Below are positions 1 through 5,318 of a DNA stretch of 5,318 nucleotides, piece by piece. Below the pieces are notes generated by a model. The model was not told the origin of the DNA and made no database searches. It saw only the letters and a list, made by a program, of their open reading frames with translations. The DNA is from Campylobacteraceae bacterium (GTDB lineage Bacteria > Campylobacterota > Campylobacteria > Campylobacterales > Sulfurovaceae): positions 1 through 5,318 of the forward strand of contig JALWQQ010000134.1 of the NCBI GenBank assembly GCA_027083075.1. Reading direction: 5' to 3'. The translations under genes and the position numbers were made by a program. How positions within the stretch are numbered: position 1 is the first letter of the stretch; each line of letters begins with the position of its first letter.

Positions 1-571
1 AGCCGTTGGAGTGGATGCCGCTACTTGGGATCGCCAAGAGTACTTGCCCCGGCTTGACACGCGACAACGTATCCATCTCGCTACGCTCGGCGATGCCAAC
101 CGCAAAGCCCGCCAAGTCGAAATCGGCTTCGCTATACATGCCGGGCATCTCCGCCGTCTCGCCGCCGATGAGCGCACATTCGGCTTGCCGACACCCCTCG
201 GCGATGCCGGCCACCACCTGCTGCGCATCAGCAGGTATCAACTTGCCCGTTGCGTAGTAGTCGAGAAAAAACATCGGCACGCCGTGGTTGCAGATGAGAT
301 CGTTCACACACATCGCCACCAAGTCGATGCCGACCGTATCGAGTTTGTGTGCTTCGATCGCGATCTTGAGCTTCGTACCCACCCCGTCGGTGGCACTGAG
401 CAATACGGGCTCTTTGTAACCGGAAGGTAGCGCGTACGCGCCTGCAAAAGAGCCGATACCGCCGATGACATTGGCATCAAAGGTGGACTTCACATCGGCT
501 TTGATCGCCTCGACAAAGGCATTGCCCGCATCGATATCGACACCCGCCTCTTTGTAGCTAATCTGTGCCAT
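1..571 (-). CDS. purM: Phosphoribosylformylglycinamidine cyclo-ligase (AIR synthetase), N-terminal part
   Basis: PurM closes the imidazole ring in purine synthesis: ATP-dependent conversion of formylglycinamidine ribonucleotide to aminoimidazole ribonucleotide, in the cytoplasm. The minus strand reads open from the ATG at 571 to the window edge, giving 190 codons of a protein that is normally about 330-345 residues, so the C-terminal half lies outside. Family signatures are clear: [13 protein letters not shown] near the N-terminus (residues 5-17), [10 protein letters not shown] (60-69, nucleotide/phosphate loop), MCVNDL (87-92), [12 protein letters not shown] (135-146) and PSSGIHSNG (182-190). 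The start is fixed by the conserved N-terminus and by an AGGA ribosome site at 582-579, seven bases upstream. The ATG overlaps the stop of the preceding small membrane protein gene by one base (TAATG), so the two are probably co-transcribed and translationally coupled. No defects are seen. Confidence 0.97.
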   Translation of the reverse strand, partial: MAQISYKEAGVDIDAGNAFVEAIKADVKSTFDANVIGGIGSFAGAYALPSGYKEPVLLSATDGVGTKLKIAIEAHKLDTVGIDLVAMCVNDLICNHGVPMFFLDYYATGKLIPADAQQVVAGIAEGCRQAECALIGGETAEMPGMYSEADFDLAGFAVGIAERSEMDTLSRVKPGQVLLAIPSSGIHSNG

Positions 572-798
572 TATGCCTTCCTCTCTTCACAGTCGGGGAA
601 GAAGCGACGCAAAAAGATTAGCCCCGGACACCATCCCGTCACCCCGGCGATAAAGAGCATCACCATCATCGCAAACTGCACCAAAAAGGCGATCTGTAAG
701 CTTGTCTGATCTCCCGCCATGCCGATCGCGGCAAGCCCCATCACAAAGCCGAGGATAAACGCCTGTATCAGACGCTGAAGCCGTTGGGCACAAAACAT
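571..798 (-). CDS. Small two-helix inner-membrane protein (DUF2892/YgaP-tail-like)
   Basis: This 75-residue protein has two hydrophobic stretches, roughly residues 10-29 and 34-62. They are separated by a short polar turn (GDQTS), with a basic N-terminus (QRLQR) and a charged C-terminal tail ([12 protein letters not shown]). The GWCP motif at 55-58, at the end of the second helix, recalls the G[FW]CP motif of DUF2892 small membrane proteins. That match is by eye and tentative. Cysteines are at 3, 57 and 70. The ATG at 798 is preferred over the GTG codons at 804 and 801, because AGGAG (808-804) lies five bases before the ATG but overlaps the GTG codons. A consensus -10 box (836-831) lies just upstream. 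The stop overlaps the purM start by one base, so this is the first gene of a transcript continuing into purM. Its function is unknown, and nothing visible links it to purine synthesis. Confidence 0.75.
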   Translation of the reverse strand: MFCAQRLQRLIQAFILGFVMGLAAIGMAGDQTSLQIAFLVQFAMMVMLFIAGVTGWCPGLIFLRRFFPDCEERKA

Positions 799-830
799 CA
801 CCACTCCTGTTATGATAAAATCGTAGTGCC

Positions 831-836
831 ATTATA
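831..836 (-). promoter_or_regulatory. -10 box of the minus-strand small-membrane-protein/purM promoter
   Basis: TATAAT reads 836 to 831 on the minus strand, 32 bases before the ATG at 798. Transcription would start near 825, leaving a leader of about 27 bases that contains the AGGAG ribosome site. No good TTGACA-like -35 box is visible at the usual distance; the hexamer 17 bases upstream reads AAACAA. Weak or absent -35 boxes are usual for the housekeeping sigma factor of Campylobacterota. This is an inference from a six-base match in the right place. Confidence 0.5.
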
Positions 837-874
837 GCCAAAAGCGACTGCCGTTGTTTTGAAGCAAGATGGTT

Positions 875-880
875 TATAAT
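875..880 (+). promoter_or_regulatory. -10 box of the Crp/Fnr-family regulator promoter
   Basis: TATAAT at 875-880 lies 19 bases before the regulator's ATG at 900, so transcription would start near 887. That leaves a very short leader of about a dozen bases, with AGAG (891-894) as the only ribosome-site candidate, five bases before the ATG. The nearest -35-like hexamer, TTGTTT (854-859), sits at a short 15-base spacing. The box is divergent from, and about 40 bases away from, the minus-strand -10 box, so the two promoters' polymerase footprints would overlap. Confidence 0.5.
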
Positions 881-899
881 ACCGACAAAAAGAGTTAGC

Positions 900-1520
900 A
901 TGCAACTTGACAAACTCCACACGTACATCAACCGCTTCTTTCCGATGGATGATGCAGCGTGGCGCACGCTCTCTTCGCACTTTAGCGAAGTGCACTACAA
1001 AAAAGGGGAACACATCTACAGCAAGGGTGAGACTGCCAATGCGCTCTGCTTCATTACCAAGGGGCTCATCCGCTCCTACAAACTCGAAGAGAATGGCAAA
1101 GAGTACACGTGGCGTTTTCACTGTCTTGACCCCAGAGCGGTACACCACCGTATGCTTATCGATATCATGGTGGTCGATTATGTCAGTTTCACCCAAAATG
1201 TGCCCGAAGAGCTAAGCTTTGAAGCCATGACCGACGCCTCCTTGGTACGCATCGAGAAAAAAGATCTTGAAGCGCTCTATGCGCAAAGTGTCTATTGGCA
1301 GCGTTTTGGCGCCAAGATCGCCGAAGATGCTTATGCGATCTTACGTGAGCGCACCTTCCAGCTACTTACCAAGAGCGCCAAAGAGCGCGTAGAGCTACTG
1401 ATCAAATACTTCCCGCTTGTCTTTAAATTCGGCATCCCTACCGAACACCTCGCCTCTTATCTCGGTATGACACGCCAGTCATTCAACCGCATCAAGCGCG
1501 AACTCGGCATACGCGAGTAA
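900..1520 (+). CDS. Crp/Fnr-family transcriptional regulator
   Basis: This 206-residue protein has the Crp/Fnr layout. The N-terminal beta-roll effector domain covers about residues 25-120 (KKGEHIYSKGE at 34-44, ALCFITKGLIRSY at 48-60, DYVSF at 93-97, then a long dimerisation helix). A C-terminal winged helix-turn-helix covers about 160-206, with TEHLASYLGMTRQSFNRIKRE (181-201) as the DNA-reading helix pair. The phosphate-binding cassette of cAMP-binding Crp (GEL...RxA) is absent. The D-Y-x-S-F stretch in its place matches a Crp/Fnr branch common in Bacteroidota and some Campylobacterota, whose ligand is mostly unknown. Cysteines (50 and 75) do not form the N-terminal Fnr [4Fe-4S] pattern. 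About 11 extra residues seem to lie between RFHCLDP and DYVSF compared with Crp. The gene is codirectional with the two Rieske enzymes downstream, suggesting that it controls them; the effector cannot be predicted. Confidence 0.92.
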   Translation: MQLDKLHTYINRFFPMDDAAWRTLSSHFSEVHYKKGEHIYSKGETANALCFITKGLIRSYKLEENGKEYTWRFHCLDPRAVHHRMLIDIMVVDYVSFTQNVPEELSFEAMTDASLVRIEKKDLEALYAQSVYWQRFGAKIAEDAYAILRERTFQLLTKSAKERVELLIKYFPLVFKFGIPTEHLASYLGMTRQSFNRIKRELGIRE

Positions 1521-1533
1521 ACCTCTTTTCTTT

Positions 1534-1547
1534 GGAACATTTGTTCC
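1534..1547 (+). promoter_or_regulatory. Perfect palindrome GGAAC-N4-GTTCC, candidate Crp/Fnr-type operator
   Basis: The 14 bases GGAACATTTGTTCC form two inverted 5-base half-sites with a 4-base centre. Counting the inner A/T pair, the arms are six bases with a two-base centre. This has the same geometry as known Crp/Fnr-family sites such as the Fnr box TTGAT-N4-ATCAA. It lies 14 bases after the regulator's stop and about 60 bases before the start of the Rieske/glutamate-synthase gene. Its centre (1540.5) would be at -41.5 if transcription started at about 1582, the classic position for class II activation. A weak -10 candidate TAGCAT (1569-1574) fits that start. The palindrome and its position are seen; binding by the adjacent regulator is inferred. 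A hairpin is possible but no T-run directly follows it. Confidence 0.5.
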
Positions 1548-1568
1548 GACAAAATCTCTCTTTTTTGT

Positions 1569-1574
1569 TAGCAT
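1569..1574 (+). promoter_or_regulatory. Possible weak -10 box before the Rieske/glutamate-synthase gene
   Basis: TAGCAT matches four of six bases of TATAAT and lies where a -10 box should be if the palindrome at 1534-1547 is a class II activator site. No -35 box is present, as expected for an activator-dependent promoter. TTTTAT/TATCTA a few bases downstream are alternatives. This is weak evidence. Confidence 0.25.
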
Positions 1575-1598
1575 TTTATCTATCTCACCCTACGCAAC

Positions 1599-1604
1599 AA
1601 GGAG
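1599..1604 (+). promoter_or_regulatory. Ribosome binding site that fixes a TTG start
   Basis: AAGGAG is a strong Shine-Dalgarno sequence, five bases before TTG at 1610-1612. No ATG or GTG in this frame lies at a suitable distance. The frame is also open further upstream, from a TTG at 1532. A start there would lie inside the candidate operator, have no ribosome site, and add 26 residues unlike a Rieske N-terminus. Confidence 0.75.
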
Positions 1605-1609
1605 AAGTT

Positions 1610-3226
1610 TTGAAGAGAGTAGCTATCGCCGATTGGGAGACGCTTGAAGAGAGAAAGCCGACTTACGCACTGGTTGCCAATGTCGATCTGGTTGTCATTC
1701 GTTACGACGACAAGGTCTCGGTGCTTTATGGACGCTGTCAACACCGCGGTGCACTGATGGCGGACGGACACATCAGCGGCAGCAATATCATCTGCGGCGT
1801 GCACGGTTGGGACTTTAACTTCGAGTCGGGCGTCTCGGAGTACAACAACAATGAAGCTCTGCACAAATTTGACGCCTGGATTGAAGATGGTAAGGTGTGG
1901 GTCGATGAGGACGAAATCGCCGCATGGGCAAAAGCGCATCCGCAACCCTTCAACAGAGATGCCTATCTCGGGCTCTATGCCAACACAAGCCACGGCACCG
2001 CCGAAGAGCCCTATAATAAACTGATACAAAAGTATGCCAAAGAGGGGCTAAGCAAAACGGGTATGCACGGTGTAGCCGAAGCGATGGGCGTGCCGCGCTA
2101 TGAGCTGCCCAAGTGGGAAGATATCCAGATCCTTACCGCACAGCTACACCGTATGCCGCTGCTTGACGACGAAGAGGTCTCGACCGAAGTGATCATCGGT
2201 CCCAATGCCAAAAAACCGCTCAAGCTCAAGATCCCTCTTTTTGTCTCCGATATGAGCTTCGGCGCACTCTCCGCATCGGCAAAGGTAGCGCTTGCCAAGG
2301 GTGCCGAGATGGCAGGTACGGGAATCTGCTCGGGTGAAGGCGGGATGCTGCCCGAAGAGCAGGCGGCAAACTCGCGCTACTTCTATGAGCTGGCTTCTGC
2401 AAGGTTCGGCTTTTCGTGGGATAAACTCGATCATGTACAGGCGTTTCATTTCAAAGGCGGGCAGGGTGCCAAGACCGGTACGGGCGGTCACCTTCCGGGT
2501 GAAAAGGTCAAAGGCAAGATCGCCGAAGTGCGCGGACTCAAAGAGGGCGAACCCGCCATCTCGCCCGCCCGCTTCCCCGACTGGACGGAGCTTTCGCAGA
2601 TACGCGACTTTGCGAAGCAGGTACGCGACTATACCGGCGGTATCCCCATCGGCTACAAGCTCTCGGCACAACACATCGAAAAAGATATCGACGCCGCACT
2701 CGAAGTAGGTGTGGACTACATCATACTCGACGGGCGCGGCGGCGGCACGGGGGCGGCACCGCTTATCTTTAGAGACAACATCTCCGTGCCTACCATCCCC
2801 GCATTGGCAAGAGCCAGACGACACTTGGACAGAATAGGGCGCAAAGATATCACGCTCATTATCACAGGGGGACTAAGGACGCCGGGCGATTTTGTCAAAG
2901 CCTTAGCGCTCGGAGCAGATGCGATCGCCCTCTCGAATGCCGCCATTCAAGCGATCGGCTGTATCGCGATGCGGGCGTGTCATACCAACAACTGCCCGGT
3001 AGGCATCGCCACACAAAAGCCGCATCTGGTCGATCGATTGGTGGTCGAACACTCGGCGCAACGCCTTGCCAACTTCTTCGAGGCATCGGTAGGGCTGATG
3101 AAGGTGATGGCGCGCGGCTGCGGCTATGATGCGCTTTCGAAATTCAATATCGATGATCTGAGCACTTGGGATGAGCAGATGGCAAAACTCACGGGTATCG
3201 CCTTTGCAGGCGTCATGCAGCCATAG
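1610..3226 (+). CDS. Rieske [2Fe-2S] / FMN-binding glutamate-synthase-domain fusion
   Basis: This 538-residue protein has two parts. Residues 1-105 are a Rieske ferredoxin domain with all four ligands: Cys43-x-His45 (CQHRG) and Cys62-x2-His65 (CGVHGW). Residues about 160-520 match the FMN/[3Fe-4S] synthase domain of glutamate synthase in its stand-alone form (YerD-like). Visible landmarks are PLFVSDMSFGALS (209-221), CSGEGGM (240-246), FKGGQGAKTGTGGHLPG (281-297), GRGGGTGAAP (375-384), GGLRTPGD (420-427) and the cluster motif Cys451-x5-Cys457-x4-Cys462 in CIAMRACHTNNCPVGIATQ. It lacks the N-terminal glutaminase domain of GltB and its catalytic Cys, so it cannot by itself draw ammonia from glutamine. 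The Rieske domain probably feeds electrons to FMN and [3Fe-4S] in place of an NADPH-oxidising small subunit. Glutamate formation is one possible reaction; another amine or 2-oxoacid is equally open. There is no signal peptide, so it is cytoplasmic. Confidence 0.92.
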   Translation: MKRVAIADWETLEERKPTYALVANVDLVVIRYDDKVSVLYGRCQHRGALMADGHISGSNIICGVHGWDFNFESGVSEYNNNEALHKFDAWIEDGKVWVDEDEIAAWAKAHPQPFNRDAYLGLYANTSHGTAEEPYNKLIQKYAKEGLSKTGMHGVAEAMGVPRYELPKWEDIQILTAQLHRMPLLDDEEVSTEVIIGPNAKKPLKLKIPLFVSDMSFGALSASAKVALAKGAEMAGTGICSGEGGMLPEEQAANSRYFYELASARFGFSWDKLDHVQAFHFKGGQGAKTGTGGHLPGEKVKGKIAEVRGLKEGEPAISPARFPDWTELSQIRDFAKQVRDYTGGIPIGYKLSAQHIEKDIDAALEVGVDYIILDGRGGGTGAAPLIFRDNISVPTIPALARARRHLDRIGRKDITLIITGGLRTPGDFVKALALGADAIALSNAAIQAIGCIAMRACHTNNCPVGIATQKPHLVDRLVVEHSAQRLANFFEASVGLMKVMARGCGYDALSKFNIDDLSTWDEQMAKLTGIAFAGVMQP

Positions 3227-3240
3227 GCAAAAGCTCTTTT

Positions 3241-3246
3241 TATAAT
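3241..3246 (+). promoter_or_regulatory. Possible internal -10 box before the Rieske/TPP gene
   Basis: A perfect TATAAT lies in the 81-base gap between the two Rieske genes, preceded by a run of T (CTCTTTT). Transcription from it would start near 3253 and give a leader of about 55 bases. No -35 box is evident, and the GGAAC-N4-GTTCC palindrome does not recur here. The gap holds no convincing terminator, so read-through from the upstream gene is also expected. The second gene may therefore have both a shared and a private transcript. Confidence 0.4.
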
Positions 3247-3307
3247 CGACGCAAGAGTGTTTTGTCGGGCATAGATGGCAAAAACAGAGCATTAAAGGGG
3301 AATAGTC

Positions 3308-5275
3308 ATGGAAAAGGTATGGATCAAAGTGGCGGATCTACAGAGTCTGCCCGAGGGTAGGGTGATGTCGGTAACGGCAAACAACAAGTTTCTCTGCTTG
3401 GTGCACTACAAGGGAGAGTGGGCGGCGATGGACAACCACTGCCCGCACCAAGGAGGCCCCTTAGGCGAAGGAAGCATCGAGTGCAACGAAGAGGGCGGCT
3501 GCTATCTCAGATGTCCGTGGCACGGCTGGGATTTCGACCCGATCACAGGTGTGCCTCCGGGAGGGCATGAGGATAGCGGGCAACAGACCTATCCCGTCGA
3601 GGTAAGAGAGGACGGCATCTATATGCAAATAGAGCGCGAAAAGCCCCACCGGCGCACCGTGACCGATGTGATGAGCGAAACGATGACCAACTGGGGCGTC
3701 AAGCGGGTCTTCGGCATCGTCGGACACTCCAACCTCGGACTCGCCGATGCACTCAGGCGCCAAGAGCAAGCGGGCAGACTCAGTTACATCGGTGTGCGGC
3801 ACGAAGGCGCTGCCGCCTTTGCCGCATCGGCGTACGGCAAACTTACGGGCACACCTGCCGCATGCCTGACGATCGCAGGACCGGGCGCAACCAATCTGCT
3901 CACAGGGCTTTGGGACGCCAAGGTTGACCGCGCGCCCGTACTGGCACTCACGGGACAGGTACAGACCCAAGTCTTCGGACCGGGGGCGTTTCAAGATATC
4001 GATCTGCTTGCCGCCTTCGAATCGGTCGCAAGCTTTTCGCAACCCGTGCTGGTCAACTCCAAGCACGCCGAACTGATGTCGCTGGCATGCAAACATGCGA
4101 TCGTACAACGCAATGTCTCGCACCTCGTCTTTCCCGACGATATCCAGACACAGGCAAGCGACGAAGCGGCACTTACGCCCGAGGGCAGGGTCTCGGATAT
4201 GCATATCCGTCCCTCATTGGACGATCTTGAGGCGGCACTTGCCTTGATCAAAGCGGCGAAGCGTCCCATTATCGTCATGGGTAACGGCGCCGCATCTGCC
4301 AAAGAGAGAGTCATCGCTCTTGCCGAAAAGCTCGGCGCACCCGTCATGACCACCTTCAGAGGTAAAGGACTCATCCCCGACACCCACCCCAACGCCGCGG
4401 GAGTGCTCGGCAGATCGGGCACGCCGATTGCCAGCTGGTTTATGAACGAGTGCGACCTCATCATCGCCCTAGGCTCCTCCTTTGCCAACCATACGGGCAT
4501 CACCCCCAAGCGCAAGATCATCCAAGTCGATTTCGAGCCGATGCAGCTGGGCAAGTTTCACCCTGTCGCTCTTCCTATCTATGCAGAGATCGGCAGCTTC
4601 TGCGATGCGCTTATGCCTCGACTCGAAGCCTACCAAGCGGACGATATCCAACTGAGACAGCTCCAAGAGCGGTGGAAAATCTGGCGCCAAGAGAAGGCAA
4701 CGCGCCTTAGTGAAAAGGGTGAGGGCGTACACTCCGCCGCGATCTTCAAAGCACTAAGCGAAAGTGCGCCCGAGGATGCGATCCTCTGTGTCGATGTGGG
4801 CAACAACACCTACTCTTTCGGACGCTACTTCGAAACCAAAGGGCGGCAGCGGGTGCTAATGTCGGGGTATCTCGGCTCCATCGGCTTTGCCTTTCCCGCG
4901 GCACTGGGCGCATGGTCGGCGACGCAGGATTTTGAAAACCTACGGGGAAGGAAGGTCATCTCGATCTCGGGCGACGGCGGTTTCGGGCAGTATCCGATGG
5001 ACTTTACCACCGCAGTAAAGTACAAGATGAACATCACCCATATCCTGCTTAACAACAGCGAACTGGGTAAGATCTCCAAAGAGCAGCGCAGCGGCGAATG
5101 GGAGGTGTGGGCAACCGATCTGCATAACCCCTCTTTTGCCGAATTTGCCAAACTGTGCGGCGGCAAAGGCATCCGCGTCACCGAAGCTTCGCAACTGCTA
5201 CCCGCGATGCAAGAGGCGTTTGCAAGCAGCGAACCGACGCTTATCGAAATCATGAGCGATGCGCTTTTGGTATAG
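3308..5275 (+). CDS. Rieske [2Fe-2S] / thiamine-diphosphate enzyme fusion, pyruvate-oxidase-like
   Basis: This 655-residue protein has an N-terminal Rieske domain (about 1-110) with ligands Cys45-x-His47 (CPHQGG) and Cys69-x2-His72 (CPWHGW). A complete three-domain thiamine-diphosphate enzyme of the acetolactate synthase/pyruvate oxidase family follows. The pyrimidine domain (about 115-285) carries the catalytic Glu166 in RHEGAAAFAA and GAFQDIDL (226-233). The central domain (about 300-440) is typical of FAD or ADP binding. The cofactor domain (about 470-650) has the TPP/Mg motif GDG (555-557), 24 residues, then Asn-Asn (582-583). NNSELG and the GIRV-x-EAS region resemble PoxB-type pyruvate oxidases more than acetolactate synthases. 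The protein ends without the lipid-binding C-terminal helix that PoxB uses at the membrane, so the fused Rieske domain may take the electrons instead. An AGGGGA site precedes the ATG. The exact 2-oxoacid is unknown; a non-oxidative decarboxylase or ligase remains possible. Confidence 0.93.
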   Translation: MEKVWIKVADLQSLPEGRVMSVTANNKFLCLVHYKGEWAAMDNHCPHQGGPLGEGSIECNEEGGCYLRCPWHGWDFDPITGVPPGGHEDSGQQTYPVEVREDGIYMQIEREKPHRRTVTDVMSETMTNWGVKRVFGIVGHSNLGLADALRRQEQAGRLSYIGVRHEGAAAFAASAYGKLTGTPAACLTIAGPGATNLLTGLWDAKVDRAPVLALTGQVQTQVFGPGAFQDIDLLAAFESVASFSQPVLVNSKHAELMSLACKHAIVQRNVSHLVFPDDIQTQASDEAALTPEGRVSDMHIRPSLDDLEAALALIKAAKRPIIVMGNGAASAKERVIALAEKLGAPVMTTFRGKGLIPDTHPNAAGVLGRSGTPIASWFMNECDLIIALGSSFANHTGITPKRKIIQVDFEPMQLGKFHPVALPIYAEIGSFCDALMPRLEAYQADDIQLRQLQERWKIWRQEKATRLSEKGEGVHSAAIFKALSESAPEDAILCVDVGNNTYSFGRYFETKGRQRVLMSGYLGSIGFAFPAALGAWSATQDFENLRGRKVISISGDGGFGQYPMDFTTAVKYKMNITHILLNNSELGKISKEQRSGEWEVWATDLHNPSFAEFAKLCGGKGIRVTEASQLLPAMQEAFASSEPTLIEIMSDALLV

Positions 5276-5318
5276 CAAAGAACGATGACATACGACTAGC
5301 TGATCAGCATGTGCGCAG
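5276..5318. other. Short 3' flank without a supportable gene
   Basis: The 43 bases after the Rieske/TPP stop contain a 10-base perfect palindrome, GCTGATCAGC (5299-5308), not followed by a T-run within the window. It could be the start of a terminator or chance. On the minus strand one frame is open to a TAG at 5298-5296, which could be the end of a convergent gene, but too little is visible to call it. Confidence 0.3.

Noticed and set aside
6..430. Plus-strand open frames opposite purM
   Set aside because: The minus strand encodes unmistakable PurM through the whole region; the plus frames show no protein-like features.
810..1196. Minus-strand open frame across the divergent promoter region and the 5' half of the regulator
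   Set aside because: It overlaps the Crp/Fnr gene and both predicted promoters and has no recognisable motif.
1549..1568. ACAAAA...TTTTGT inverted repeat as a terminator of the regulator gene
   Set aside because: The stem is entirely A/T apart from one C-G pair and would be unstable; it looks like base composition rather than a terminator.
894..1574. Shared 8-base word GTTAGCAT at 894-901 and 1567-1574 as a common regulatory element
   Set aside because: It is short, asymmetric, and in one case overlaps the start codon; chance is a sufficient explanation.
1532..1609. N-terminal extension of the Rieske/glutamate-synthase frame (26 extra codons from TTG at 1532)
   Set aside because: It has no ribosome site, overlaps the palindrome, and encodes residues unlike a Rieske N-terminus; TTG at 1610 has a strong AAGGAG.
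2144..2824. Long minus-strand open frame (226 codons) opposite the glutamate-synthase domain
   Set aside because: It is a shadow of a well-supported plus-strand gene; its sequence is low in recognisable motifs and it has no ribosome site or promoter.
3461..4554. Two long minus-strand open frames opposite the TPP-enzyme gene
   Set aside because: They are antisense shadows caused by codon bias in the real gene; no family motifs are seen and the two overlap each other.
5296..5318. End of a convergent minus-strand gene (TAG at 5298-5296)
   Set aside because: Only about six codons are visible, too few to support a coding call.

Overview
The window is chromosomal DNA from a bacterium of moderate GC content. 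The most likely source is a member of the Campylobacterota (Sulfurimonas/Sulfurovum/Nitratifractor-like). That guess rests on the look of the PurM protein, the AT-rich intergenic stretches with TATAAT -10 boxes and weak -35 boxes, and the codon style. It is an inference, not a database result. No RNA genes, insertion sequences, CRISPR arrays or long repeats are visible, and no stretch longer than 300 bases lacks a gene.

Layout: bases 1-798 (minus strand) hold the N-terminal 190 codons of purM, which runs off the left edge. Just upstream of purM in the same transcript is a 75-residue, two-helix membrane protein whose stop codon overlaps the purM start codon by one base. Bases 799-899 form a divergent promoter region with a consensus -10 box on each strand. 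From 900 onward everything is on the plus strand: a Crp/Fnr-family regulator (900-1520), a short spacer with a perfect GGAAC-N4-GTTCC palindrome, a Rieske/glutamate-synthase-domain fusion (1610-3226, TTG start), an 81-base gap with its own possible -10 box, and a Rieske/thiamine-diphosphate-enzyme fusion (3308-5275). The last 43 bases hold no supportable gene.

The notable part is the plus-strand cluster. Two different flavin or thiamine enzyme cores each carry an N-terminal Rieske [2Fe-2S] domain with complete Cys2His2 ligands, and they lie next to each other behind a Crp/Fnr-type regulator. The second protein resembles pyruvate oxidase (PoxB family), an enzyme that releases electrons from a 2-oxoacid. 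The first resembles the FMN/[3Fe-4S] synthase domain of glutamate synthase but has no glutaminase domain, so it would need electrons and ammonia (or another amine) from elsewhere. A reasonable hypothesis is a Rieske-linked redox pair in which 2-oxoacid oxidation drives a reductive FMN enzyme, switched on by the neighbouring regulator through the palindrome. I know of no characterised example of this pairing. The substrates, products and electron path are inferred, not shown by the sequence.
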